Shown here: piece by piece, positions 18,158 to 27,433 of the stretch
Position numbering within the stretch: position 1 is the stretch's first letter
Layout of the letters: each line of letters starts with the position of its first letter
Source of the DNA: Spirochaeta sp. UBA5339
GTDB lineage: Bacteria; Spirochaetota; Spirochaetia; DSM-2461
NCBI GenBank assembly: GCA_002408085.1
Contig: DHQL01000003.1
Coordinates: 112,736-165,014, forward strand
Direction of reading: 5' to 3'
DNA: 52,279 bases
Position numbers and translations under genes: made by a program
The notes under the pieces: generated by a model
Database searches by the model: none
What the model was told of the DNA's origin: nothing
The model's input: only the letters and a program-made list of their open reading frames with translations

Positions 18158-18601
18158 TTATATGGACAGGATGGAATGAAGGACCACTTCATACAGAAGA
18201 ACCCAGCAGCCGATGGATATACTGCACACAGCGGTTGAACCCTGGATATCTACCAGTTTTTCAAGTATCTCTGCACTCCTGATCTGGGTTGCCGCAGTGG
18301 ATCTTGATGAAAGATATTTATGGAGTATTGCAAAAGACAGGATGACTCCCGTAATAAAGACCATGATGTTGCCGGCAAAACGGGTCATCCACCATAGAGG
18401 CCAGGTTCCGATCCAGTTCAGACTTGTAAAGGAGAGAACAATTCCGTAAATTCCCAGAACCGCTGCTCCAAGACCGAACCAGGACTGCCATGGAGCGATC
18501 CTCTCCAGCTGATCCAGAGTCCAGGGACGTTTTTTTGCCGTGAGAGAGGGCATGCACATCCCTCCCAGGATAATAAGAAGAATTCCGCTTGATAAACCCA
18601 T
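18158..18601 (-). CDS. Small four-TM membrane protein (tandem paralogue B)
   Basis: 147 residues, about half identical to the protein at 17570-18013, sharing 'MGLSSGI', 'SLNWIGTWPLWWMTRFAGN' and 'WVLLYEVVLHSIL'. Four TM segments. The pair look like a tandem duplication kept under the same control (site B). A hairpin (GGCGAAAACCG...CGGTTTTCAGCC, 18123-18154) lies just beyond its stop. Possible roles in metal or sulfur stress follow only from the operator and are inference. Confidence 0.75.
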   Translation of the reverse strand: MGLSSGILLIILGGMCMPSLTAKKRPWTLDQLERIAPWQSWFGLGAAVLGIYGIVLSFTSLNWIGTWPLWWMTRFAGNIMVFITGVILSFAILHKYLSSRSTAATQIRSAEILEKLVDIQGSTAVCSISIGCWVLLYEVVLHSILSI

Positions 18602-18685
18602 ATTTGAACCTCACTATTGTGTCGTTTTGATCTCATCATGGGAGTTGCAGTTTATGAAAGATATGGCACCCCGGTGGTAATTTCC

Positions 18686-18703
18686 TTACCCATCGGGGGT
18701 ATA
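18686..18703. promoter_or_regulatory. CsoR-type palindromic operator candidate B
   Basis: TTACCCATCGGGGGTATA, close to the known CsoR box pattern (TACCC-TAC-GGGGGTA), 85 bp upstream of the start at 18601. Confidence 0.45.
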
Positions 18704-18724
18704 TTGCACAAGAAGCCGTGAGGT

Positions 18725-20290
18725 TTAAGACTGTTTTGCGCTCTTTTCTTCATCCGGGGAGAAATTGTGACAGAGAACAAAGAGCTCATAACGTGAGTGG
18801 GTTGCAGTTTTTTCCATAATATTTTTTATATGCTTCTTAGATGTTTCAGGAGAGATGCAAAGTGCCTCTGCCAGATCTGTATTGGTCTGGCCGCTCTTCA
18901 GGGCCTCAAGCACCTCTCCCTCTCTGGGAGTCAGTCCGTATTGCTTTTTGATGTGATGGAGTTTCATGGCGTCATCCATCTCAGCTTTGTCCTCGCTACT
19001 GCGGGTGAAGCCCGTCAGGGATATCTTCCCCGCCGCTTTGATAAGAAGAAAGACAGAAAAGACAGCGGCCGCCAGAGCAGCCAGATAGGGAATCATTGCC
19101 AGGAAAGGCAGGGTACCGTGTACTCCCGGAATCAGCAGCTCCGTAGTGGACCATCCCTTCTCTTCGGTCTGAAACAGGGGGATCATCACCCGGCCCTTGG
19201 GTAAACCGAAAAAACTGCTGATGAGTCCCGGTTTTTCCAGGGTATAGCTGAACTCAAGAACAGAAACCGGACGGTCCCGATCCATCTGTCTCTCTCTTAG
19301 AACAACTCTCTCCTCAAAGGATGCCAGCCTGTCAGAGAAGGGCTTCAGACTTTTCAGATCTTCCAGATTGGCATCACCCTTCAGGCGGACTGTAAAGCTG
19401 ATCGCCTGGTCTCTCTCAAGCCTCTCCGGGTAATCCTGGAGTGAAGCCGTCAATGACCGGCCCAGGGCATAGCTCTGTATTCCGCTTCTGGGAGGTACGG
19501 AACTGATATTCAGGGTCAGAGGATTCTTGAAAATGCCGGAATCCGAACCGAAGGGCAGTACGGGACCCTCCGGATTCAGAACCTGATGTCCCGGTTCTTC
19601 GGGAATGTAGAGAAGGGGAGGCAGCAGGTCCAGTGAACAGAGCTGGTCATCAATCAGCATAAACCGTCTTGTCCCTCCGGATACTCTCTCCATGTTCTCC
19701 GGTTCGGGGTAGGACCCGGCTCCCGGAAGGGGAATGAAGTCCTGCCGGGTCTGAAGTACAAAGGGGTAAATCATAACCAGCTGTCCCGTATAAGCCTCCG
19801 GCTCTTCGCTGAACAGAAATCCCCCCGGAAGCTCTGCATCTTCGGGGAAGGGGTGAATCCTGAGAGACAGGGCGTTACTGAGAATCCGATGCTCGGGACG
19901 GTTGCGGTTGAAGATCTCCATCTTGAGATTCACAGGAGAATCTCCGAATTCTGTGACCTGCAGATAGACAGTGATGTCCGAGAACTCTACGGACCCCTCC
20001 TCTTCATAATCGTAGTAGATACCGAATTCGCCCTTCCGGTTGTAGAGCTCAAACTCTCCCCCCGAGGCGTCGATCTCAAATTCAAGATTCCTGTAGTCCG
20101 AGTCTCCCATAACCCTGAGGGAGAACTCAATGATTTCACCATCAAAGGCCCAGGTTCCGGGTGAGCTCAGCTCGGCGGATTTCAGTGTCTGTGCAGTAAT
20201 AGGCTGCGGAAATGCAGCGCTTATCAGTGTAAGGAACAGCAGAATGCCCGGCACAGCTGCTCTCCTTGAAATTGATCTAAACAGTTTCAT
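18725..20290 (-). CDS. Membrane-anchored LuxR-type regulator with BatD-like ectodomain
   Basis: 521 residues: a signal/anchor at 8-33, a long beta-rich extracytoplasmic region (about 35-385) resembling BatD/oxygen-tolerance proteins ('SFTVRLKGDANLEDLKSL', 'LEFSYTLEKPGLISS'), one TM helix (about 392-415), then a cytoplasmic LuxR/GerE helix-turn-helix (about 447-505: 'LTPREGEVLEALKSGQTN', 'LCISPETSKKHIKNIMEK'). So a DNA-binding domain is tied directly to an envelope domain, as in one-component signalling. BatD proteins normally end at the TM helix; the HTH fusion is unusual. Targets unknown; the two four-TM genes downstream in the same direction are candidates. Confidence 0.78.
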   Translation of the reverse strand: MKLFRSISRRAAVPGILLFLTLISAAFPQPITAQTLKSAELSSPGTWAFDGEIIEFSLRVMGDSDYRNLEFEIDASGGEFELYNRKGEFGIYYDYEEEGSVEFSDITVYLQVTEFGDSPVNLKMEIFNRNRPEHRILSNALSLRIHPFPEDAELPGGFLFSEEPEAYTGQLVMIYPFVLQTRQDFIPLPGAGSYPEPENMERVSGGTRRFMLIDDQLCSLDLLPPLLYIPEEPGHQVLNPEGPVLPFGSDSGIFKNPLTLNISSVPPRSGIQSYALGRSLTASLQDYPERLERDQAISFTVRLKGDANLEDLKSLKPFSDRLASFEERVVLRERQMDRDRPVSVLEFSYTLEKPGLISSFFGLPKGRVMIPLFQTEEKGWSTTELLIPGVHGTLPFLAMIPYLAALAAAVFSVFLLIKAAGKISLTGFTRSSEDKAEMDDAMKLHHIKKQYGLTPREGEVLEALKSGQTNTDLAEALCISPETSKKHIKNIMEKTATHSRYELFVLCHNFSPDEEKSAKQS

Positions 20291-20457
20291 TTATTCCCCT
20301 TCTCATGTTGTTTATTCATCGGGACCCGACAGAGACTGGCGGGAGAGGGTAAAATATACTCTGTTCAGAAATATACAGCCGATTCCGGTGAAAACCAACC
20401 CGTACGGAAGGAGTCAGTAATCCCGGATCACTATGAAAAGAACCCCATTACGTCTCC

Positions 20458-20970
20458 TTAGACCCCGGGATTCACCAGTTCCCATAACTGGTATTCACCC
20501 TCATCGATTACCTCAAATCCGTTTTTAGTCAGAACCTTCTGAGAGGGGATATTCCTTTTATGGGATTCGGCTATCACCGATTCAATATCATGGTTCTGAA
20601 AGAAGTAGTCACAAAAGAGCCTCAAGGCTTCTGTTGTATACCCCTTGTTAGAGCAGCTGCCGGCTATTCCGTAACCTACCTCAATAGACTCATTTATATT
20701 GGGCATTCCCTTTGACCCGATGGTACCGATGATCGTATTCTTCAGAACTATGGCAAAGTAGGAGTAGTAGACCTCGGAGCCGGGGTCCCGTTCCATATTA
20801 TCAATTTTCGTCATAAAGACTCTTCTCAGGTCGTCATCAAGGGGGTCTGCATCGATACCCAGACCAAGTTTCCCGGATAATTCTGCTTGATCTTTTATCC
20901 ACAGCTCAAGATCTTCTTTGCTCAACAGTTGAAGAGTTATCCTGTCTCCTGAAATTTTAACTGTTTCCAT
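20458..20970 (-). CDS. RimJ/RimL-type GNAT acetyltransferase
   Basis: 170 residues with the ribosomal-protein-acetyltransferase-like GNAT pattern: 'GTIGSKGMPNINESIEVGY', 'GYTTEALRLFCDYFF', 'VIAESHKRNIPSQKVLTKNG'. Substrate unknown; family members acetylate N-termini, amino acids or small molecules. Confidence 0.85.
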   Translation of the reverse strand: METVKISGDRITLQLLSKEDLELWIKDQAELSGKLGLGIDADPLDDDLRRVFMTKIDNMERDPGSEVYYSYFAIVLKNTIIGTIGSKGMPNINESIEVGYGIAGSCSNKGYTTEALRLFCDYFFQNHDIESVIAESHKRNIPSQKVLTKNGFEVIDEGEYQLWELVNPGV

Positions 20971-21073
20971 TCTGCCCTGCTTTGATTCAATTGGTGTTTT
21001 AGAGATTCTATTTTAATCCAAATACAGCATTTTCCATAGTCATTAGTGGGCCTGCAGCGGAGTCTCAAAGAGA

Positions 21074-22018
21074 TCATTGCCCATAATGCCTGATCAGAAA
21101 GAGCAGAATCCACTCATTGATAACCTCTTCAGGCAGAAAACAGGACAAGAGATCAATGGTTCTATAGTATTGAGTGAAGGGATAGTGGGGAGTCCCTTCT
21201 TCATAGTAGAGGTTTGCGATTATCTCAGTTTCATCCCCCTTTGAAATGACAATTGTCTCCAACCTACCTGACTCGGGATTGAAAGAAAACCAATTTCGGT
21301 GTCTGATTCTCTCATCATCATTTTCGGTAAATCCGGAGAGCCAGCCCTCGTTATTATAATGGAAATAGTAGAGGCTCTCTTCGTCAATATATGGGGAGAT
21401 GGATGACCCATGCAGGGATAGAATTCTTCCATGGGAGTCATAAGAGGCTTCGTACCGGTCTTGATAATCACCGTATGATTTTACAGTGAAAGTCAGATCC
21501 ACCTCTGTAAGGTCATCACCGGAGTAGGAGTAAAGCTGCTTCCCGGCCAGGGTGTCACTCAGCCATTCCACCCGGCTGATCCTGTTGTCAGAATCATAGA
21601 AATACTCTTCATAGAGAGGACTCTCAGTGCCGTTGACCACTGTATGGATTCTATCCTTTTGTTCATATTCAAAGGTCATCCGTAAAGCAGGGCCGATATC
21701 GCTGTAACCCTTTAAGAATACTGTTTGAGGAGCTCTTCCTTTGCTGTACTCAAGTTCGGCAAATACATTAGTGTACACCTCGCCGTATGCTTCGTTATGG
21801 GTGATCATCCGAACCATCCTGCCTGCGCTGTCATAGTTGAATTCGAGTGTTTCTTCTGCAGTGTACAGGGGATAGCTGATTTCAATATGCGAAAGTCGTG
21901 CTGGTCCGTTAAAATCCTGTGACCAAAGAGGCAGACTGCCGGCAAGCATAAGGGCCAATAAGATAAAGTGAAATTTCACCTTAATGCCGAAAACTGGAGT
22001 AGTCAGTAATTGTGTCAT
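21074..22018 (-). CDS. Secreted YD/RHS-like repeat protein (paralogue 2)
   Basis: 314 residues, same plan as 16258-17163: signal peptide (to LWS-Q), opening 'GPARLSHIEI' (compare 'GGPKRLRQLEAV'), YD-like strands ('YDSAGRMVRMITH', 'YDSDNRISRVEW', 'YDSHGRILSLH') and the C-terminal 'EEGTPHYPFTQYYRTIDLL'. The two copies sit 4 kb apart with unrelated genes between. Function unknown. Confidence 0.7.
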   Translation of the reverse strand: MTQLLTTPVFGIKVKFHFILLALMLAGSLPLWSQDFNGPARLSHIEISYPLYTAEETLEFNYDSAGRMVRMITHNEAYGEVYTNVFAELEYSKGRAPQTVFLKGYSDIGPALRMTFEYEQKDRIHTVVNGTESPLYEEYFYDSDNRISRVEWLSDTLAGKQLYSYSGDDLTEVDLTFTVKSYGDYQDRYEASYDSHGRILSLHGSSISPYIDEESLYYFHYNNEGWLSGFTENDDERIRHRNWFSFNPESGRLETIVISKGDETEIIANLYYEEGTPHYPFTQYYRTIDLLSCFLPEEVINEWILLFLIRHYGQ

Positions 22019-22107
22019 GGGTAATATCCTCTGAAGTAAAATATGTCAGTCTGTAACCGGGAATCAGATAGCGGAATTACCCTATCGATTCAGTTCTGTT
22101 CCGTCAA

Positions 22108-22177
22108 GGCGGGGCTCTCCCCGCCAGACGGCGGGGCCGGGCTCTTCGGGGGTGTCCGTCTCAGCTTCGCATGAGAC
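22108..22177. other. GC-rich hairpins in the divergent intergenic region
   Basis: GGCGGGG-CTCT-CCCCGCC (22108-22125) and GTCTCA-GCTTCGCA-TGAGAC (22158-22177) stand between the divergent genes at 22018 and 22299. They could be terminators of lost genes or remnants of a repeat; their base composition differs from the flanks. Confidence 0.4.
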
Positions 22178-22298
22178 CCCTTCGGGCCCCTACGATCCCT
22201 GAGCCGGATCTACTGCAAATCTGCTGCTAAAGGGGTATAGAAAGGAAGATCCAATTTATGACAAGATAGGTCATATTTAAAAACCAGAGGTCAGCACC

Positions 22299-25200
22299 AT
22301 GAAGCAATTTGACAAACGCATCCGCATCTCTGTGGATATTGAAGACCCCGCCTCCATCCAAAAAGGCCTGAACAAATACACCAACTACCTGCTCTCGGGA
22401 GCCGCCATCGGGCGGAACGGCATCTTCGACATCGAGTTCCTGGTTCAGGAAGGAGAGACCACCCGGCGCCTCCAGCCATCGGACTGTAAGGAGAGCAAGC
22501 CCCTTAAGGAAATGACCGCTCTTCTCTTTGAAGATGAGTTTGAAGATGTCTTTCCCGAAGAGATCGGCGAAGACGATGCAGTCTATGTATCTCACAACCT
22601 GTTCTGGGCCATCGCACTGAAGCACATAGAACTGAGGCCGGATGTAATAGAATGCGCCAGGGCCATGGTGGCTCTCAGCCGCCGGATGAACGATGTGATC
22701 TGGGTGGACGATATGAGCTGCTGGGGACCCGACAGCCTCTACATGCTGGCGAAAGAGGATGTGGAGATGACCTACCTCCTCTCCCTGTTTTTCATCCCCT
22801 ACTGGGATTCGGAGCACACCAGTTTTGAGTTGGTCTTTCTCCTTCATGATATCTGGAGAACCCATGGCTGGTGTCCTGCCACCATCAAGGCCTTTTTATA
22901 CTGTGACAACCCCAACTTTCAGATCTCCATGGTCTGCCCCGGCGACTACATCGATATTCCCGAAGAGGAGGAAGTGGAGAAGTCCCTGTATACCTACTTC
23001 AAAAACAACCCCGATGCCTGGTCCGATGTACCGGCTCTGCTGGCCGAGCGTCTCAAGGACTACCCCATCCTGGCCTATACCCCCCGCTACTACTCCGAGG
23101 ATGCCCACCCCCTGATTGATGTTCTCATCGCCACCATGTGCTATCCCCCCGGTAAGGAGTACTATAAGATCAACGACTGGATGGAGACCTATGAGAAGCT
23201 CCTGAGTTCAGACTACCTGGGGGATACCCTGGAGAGCAGCGCCCTGACACTGGAAAAGCAGCTTAAGGAAGAACTGGACTCACCCATCTATATGGCGGCT
23301 AAGGACATCCGGCAAAGCGACCACTTTGATGCCTATGCCACCTGCGAAGACAGCGTAAAGGCCGGAGAGTACATTCTGGCCTGCCGGGAGGCGTTTCTGT
23401 CCCTCCCTCAGGGGGAGGCCCTGTGGCATCATATTGAATCAAAGGGGAACCCAGAGAATCTTCCCCCTGTCGAAGCCGATGAGGAGACTTTTAAAACTAT
23501 ATTCCGGGTGGGCGGTACGTTCTACACAGAGCTGATGAGGCGTGACATTGGCCTGGAAAAACGGCCCGAACTGGAGGCCTTTGACTACGGTGAGGATTTT
23601 GAACTACCCTCGGAAGAGCATTTCCTCTGCTACCTTGACGTCCTCTTTCGCCTGGGAGACGGCAAGCCCCTTCACAAGAATATCAAGACCCTGATCAAGG
23701 GCATGGAAAGCACCAGTGATGCCTCCATTGCTGCTCGATACCCCGTGGATGAAACCAGTGAAGACTACCTCAGTGATGAGTTTATTGCCGTGAGAGATGC
23801 CTTTTCTTATGACGGCTACTCCAGCGGGATCAGCCCTGGAAATATCAGAAGACTAGACGAGTACATGGCAAACCAGAAGGTCCCGAACCCTGAGTTCTGG
23901 GAGAAGAACGATCCGGGAACCCGGGCCTTGGCGGCCCTCCTGATGCTCAAAGACCCTGAGAACAGGTCCGCTTATGAGGCCTACATCGGCGACGCCTTCA
24001 GCCGGGATATTTGCAAGCAGGTCAAAAAGTACTGTGGAAGGGACTCCATGCCTCAGGAAACACGGGATCTCTTTGAAGCATACATCTCAGGCGTCCAGGG
24101 GGACCAGATTCCTACCACCGAAGAACTTGCCGTCCTGATGCTGCCCTTTATGGGGAACGAAGGTGTCTGCCGGGGGCCTCACACCTTTACCAAGTACAGC
24201 GTACAACAGAAAGAGATCGGCCTCTTTTTCTACAGCAAACCCACCCCCTACCATATTCAAAGCGCCTACTGGCTCAAGCAGACAGAGGGCCCCCTGCAGC
24301 TAACAGCCCAAAGGCTCTTTGACCTGTATATGCACCTGTCTCCTCAGTGGGTAATCCGGAAACTGGACAGCGCCATGAAGGGGAAGAGCGAAACGGCTCT
24401 GCCCGACAGCCGGGAGGAGGCCTTCTTTGCCGAGCTGGAAGAGCAGGGCATTCCCCTGTCTGTCATTACCGCCTACCGCATGAGCCGGGATCAGCACAAC
24501 GGGACCATCTACCAGCCCTGCCGGGAGCGGCCCTACCTCCACTGGCTCAATGTGTACAGCCATTTTCATGCTGAAGAAGAGGAGCTCGCCGGTTTCAGGT
24601 CCATGGCCCGGGCCATGGATGCCGGGATGGACCGGATCAATGAGAAGAACAGAATCTGCTTCTTTGCGGACCTGGCCATCTACAAAAAGGAGTTCCCCTT
24701 TGATCAGGAAGAGGCCTTCCACCGCTGCCTGAAAACCCTGATGCGTCACAACTGGCTGATGACCCATAAGGAAGACTATGAAGAGAAGGGGCTGACCTAC
24801 CTCTACAGCCGGAACAAAATCGATATTACCGAAGCCGAACCCGAGTTCGGTCCGGTCTTCGAAAAGCTTTTGGCCTATGTGGAGGGGAACCTGCCCCTCC
24901 AGGAGATCTCTCCCCTCCTCCAGGAGAAGATCGCCACCGGCGATAACTTCAGCGCTGACATCAGCGAGCGCACCACCGCCATGAGTCTGCACCACTTTAT
25001 CTGGTCCCTGGACCGGGAGCGGCAGGACAGGCTTATCAAGCTCTTTGGAACCCACTGCTACAAGAGCATCCGGGTTCTGAGTAACGATGTGTACAAGGGC
25101 TACCTCAGACAGCTGGTGGCAGAGGGCAAGCTCTCCATGCTCGACTACCTGGGAACCCCTCTGAATCAGGGAAATAAGTCCGACCAGGTCAAGGCCTATG

Positions 25201-26534
25201 AGGAAGAGGCCTATGGCATGCTCTTAAGGCGTATGATCGACCAGGAGATCCCCAAAGAGCATATCGTCCTCTTTTGTCTGAAAAACTGCCTCGATGTGAC
25301 CCAGCAGCACCTGAACCAGATGGCCCTGACGGGGGAACTGAAGGATGTTCTCCCCTGGCTCTACAGGGAGAACCGCATCTTCCTGGCAGAAATCCTTGCA
25401 GAATATCCTCAGGCGGGGAAAACCCTGAATATCTTTGCCAATGATGAGTCTGCGGAGGTCCGCCACAAAGCCTTTGATCTCCTCGAAGAGTTTCTGAAGA
25501 AGGAAAAAGCTGAGGACGAAGAGGGAGCAGCTGAGATCCCCCAGGAGATGCCTGAGGCTCCCGAAGATGGCAGGGAAAAGCGGGTGTACAATCTGCTGGA
25601 CTATGGAAACTACACCCCCCTGAAACCAGCAGCAGCTGTTCAGGACAAGGCAGGTTTCCCGGCTCTCTTTCACCAAAAGATCCACCCAATTACCCGGAAG
25701 ATTCCCGTTGTAGGCATTGTGAGCGATATCCTGGCATCCCTGATCCCCAAAGAACAGGAACAAACCGGCTCCCCGCAAGTTGATCATCCGGAACTGGTTT
25801 CCAAGGGGCGGAACATCAGCCCGGCCCCGGGGGAGCGCTTCGGCTTTCGATTCCAGGTGGACGGCTGGAACCTCCCTCCCCATATGCCCCATTCGGTCAA
25901 GCTCTACCGCCCGGCCCTGGAAAAGGGAGAGTCCGTCACCCTCTGTGATGAGTGGACCCAGCAGATCCCCACACAGACCCCGGTGTTTATGGGCTGGACC
26001 TTTGACGAGGGAGAAGAGATTATTCCGGGGACCTACCGTTTTCTTCTGACAGACTACGGTCACAACACCATGGCCGACCAGACCTTTACGGTACTGGGCT
26101 CCGAAACCGCCGGGGAGACGAAGCTGGAAGAGCTGGTTAAGGTGACCCTCCCCAAAGGGGAAACTCCTGTAAATATGGGCAACCATAACCTCTGCGGCAA
26201 AACCAAGGCTGTGATTCTGGAAACCCCGCTCCTCTATACCGCCGTACAAACCGAAAGCCTCCCTGAGATTTTCTTCAGCGATTCGGTGATTCTCTCCCGG
26301 TGGCTGACGGAAATCCTGGCCCCCTTAAGGCCGGCAGGGGTGAGTTTCTACCCCTTATACAATATGGATCTCTACCGCCTGCAGGCTCCCGCCCCCGGCG
26401 GCAGGGGTGAGCTCTTCATCCAGGGGGAGGACCTCTACCTGAGTCCCGAACTGGCAGGTGTTCTGAAAAAGGCCTTGAAAGAGAGCACCGTCGAAGGGCT
26501 GACCATGACAAACAGCACAGGAGATGTACTATGA
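22299..26534 (+). CDS. Very large unrecognised protein (1411 aa), C-terminal DUF3859-like domain
   Basis: A cytosolic protein with no signal peptide or TM segment, rich in acidic and aromatic residues and probably mostly helical (solenoid-like) over residues 1-1080, with one HEAT-like stretch ('ANDESAEVRHKAFDLLEEFL'). A low-complexity EED/P linker (about 1068-1100) leads to a beta-sandwich-like region (about 1177-1266, 'FGFRFQVDGWNL' to 'MADQTFTVLG') that resembles DUF3859. I do not recognise the main body. Its stop overlaps the start of a 146-residue partner (ATGA), so the two work together. The start at 22299 (ATG) has AGGTCAGCACC before it. Confidence 0.72.
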   Translation: MKQFDKRIRISVDIEDPASIQKGLNKYTNYLLSGAAIGRNGIFDIEFLVQEGETTRRLQPSDCKESKPLKEMTALLFEDEFEDVFPEEIGEDDAVYVSHNLFWAIALKHIELRPDVIECARAMVALSRRMNDVIWVDDMSCWGPDSLYMLAKEDVEMTYLLSLFFIPYWDSEHTSFELVFLLHDIWRTHGWCPATIKAFLYCDNPNFQISMVCPGDYIDIPEEEEVEKSLYTYFKNNPDAWSDVPALLAERLKDYPILAYTPRYYSEDAHPLIDVLIATMCYPPGKEYYKINDWMETYEKLLSSDYLGDTLESSALTLEKQLKEELDSPIYMAAKDIRQSDHFDAYATCEDSVKAGEYILACREAFLSLPQGEALWHHIESKGNPENLPPVEADEETFKTIFRVGGTFYTELMRRDIGLEKRPELEAFDYGEDFELPSEEHFLCYLDVLFRLGDGKPLHKNIKTLIKGMESTSDASIAARYPVDETSEDYLSDEFIAVRDAFSYDGYSSGISPGNIRRLDEYMANQKVPNPEFWEKNDPGTRALAALLMLKDPENRSAYEAYIGDAFSRDICKQVKKYCGRDSMPQETRDLFEAYISGVQGDQIPTTEELAVLMLPFMGNEGVCRGPHTFTKYSVQQKEIGLFFYSKPTPYHIQSAYWLKQTEGPLQLTAQRLFDLYMHLSPQWVIRKLDSAMKGKSETALPDSREEAFFAELEEQGIPLSVITAYRMSRDQHNGTIYQPCRERPYLHWLNVYSHFHAEEEELAGFRSMARAMDAGMDRINEKNRICFFADLAIYKKEFPFDQEEAFHRCLKTLMRHNWLMTHKEDYEEKGLTYLYSRNKIDITEAEPEFGPVFEKLLAYVEGNLPLQEISPLLQEKIATGDNFSADISERTTAMSLHHFIWSLDRERQDRLIKLFGTHCYKSIRVLSNDVYKGYLRQLVAEGKLSMLDYLGTPLNQGNKSDQVKAYEEEAYGMLLRRMIDQEIPKEHIVLFCLKNCLDVTQQHLNQMALTGELKDVLPWLYRENRIFLAEILAEYPQAGKTLNIFANDESAEVRHKAFDLLEEFLKKEKAEDEEGAAEIPQEMPEAPEDGREKRVYNLLDYGNYTPLKPAAAVQDKAGFPALFHQKIHPITRKIPVVGIVSDILASLIPKEQEQTGSPQVDHPELVSKGRNISPAPGERFGFRFQVDGWNLPPHMPHSVKLYRPALEKGESVTLCDEWTQQIPTQTPVFMGWTFDEGEEIIPGTYRFLLTDYGHNTMADQTFTVLGSETAGETKLEELVKVTLPKGETPVNMGNHNLCGKTKAVILETPLLYTAVQTESLPEIFFSDSVILSRWLTEILAPLRPAGVSFYPLYNMDLYRLQAPAPGGRGELFIQGEDLYLSPELAGVLKKALKESTVEGLTMTNSTGDVL

Positions 26535-26971
26535 AGCTGCACCGTTTAGACGCACAAAACTGGACTGAATACTTTAATGACGCCACACAGAACATGATCT
26601 GTCAGGACCCGGACATGATCCTCAGCACCAATCCCGTATTGGAGCTCTATCTGGTTCAGTACGGCTCTGATCAGAAGATGAATAGACTGGCCAACAGCCT
26701 GAAGGGCTGCAGCCTCCAGGAGGCTGTCATGGAGGGGCATAACCCGGAAAAGGAGAGGCACTATGCCAAGGTGGTTCTCCACCATGCCCTGAACAGGGAG
26801 AACCTGAGCCTGGAAGAGGGAGCCCTGTACAACTACAGCCCCTCACAGGAGCAGAAGGATGTGTCCATCTTTTTTGAGAAAGAAGACGGCAGCTGCCTCT
26901 ATTTCAGCCAGACCTTTCTGGATTATCTGAAAGACAAGCGCTGGGATGATGTCCGGCTCCTCTCTCTGTAG
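26531..26971 (+). CDS. Small partner of the 1411-residue protein
   Basis: 146 residues, cytosolic, acidic, no recognised domain. Four-base overlap (ATGA) with the large gene implies translational coupling and probably a complex. It has no homologue I can name. Confidence 0.72.
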   Translation: MKLHRLDAQNWTEYFNDATQNMICQDPDMILSTNPVLELYLVQYGSDQKMNRLANSLKGCSLQEAVMEGHNPEKERHYAKVVLHHALNRENLSLEEGALYNYSPSQEQKDVSIFFEKEDGSCLYFSQTFLDYLKDKRWDDVRLLSL

Positions 26972-27014
26972 AGCTGAAAATGGAGTCCTGGAACTTGAGG
27001 GCTCTCTTTATGGA

Positions 27015-27197
27015 TTAGGTCATATTCCTAATATCCGGTAAAACCCTGATGTACGGGAATATGATCTCTTCATCAAGAAGCTTCACCACATCCTTCAAGG
27101 GGCCGTTGATCTTCAGGCTTGTTTCTGCGATCAGCTGTCCTACATAGGCAAAGGGAGAGGAGGCGATAACAGCAGCAGTACAGCATACATCATGATG
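27015..27197 (-). pseudogene. C-terminal remnant of a lost gene
   Basis: A minus-strand frame with coding character ('AVIASSPFAYVGQLIAET', then 'PLKDVVKLLDEEIIFPYI') ends at 27015 but has no start or ribosome site. It is the only content I see in the 460-bp gap 26972-27433. Family not identified. Confidence 0.4.
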
Positions 27198-27433
27198 ATA
27201 GCATCAGACAGAGCGGTCTCCCCGCATGGTCAATGTATCTGAAACAAAGATCATGTCCCCTCCAATGTCTCTGCCCGGAAGGAAACGATTTATTCAAATC
27301 TACATCTCTAGTTTTTCTATTTTGTCGACTTATTATGCAATGCGATAACATTCTGATAGGGGGCTTTGGGCCTTCTTTTTGTAATAAAGGATCTCCTGCA
27401 GTGCGATGGGCAATCTGTCTCCCTGACTCATCC

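Noticed and set aside
25224..26249. 341-codon minus-strand frame
   Set aside because: Antisense to the 1411-residue protein gene; no domain or ribosome site.
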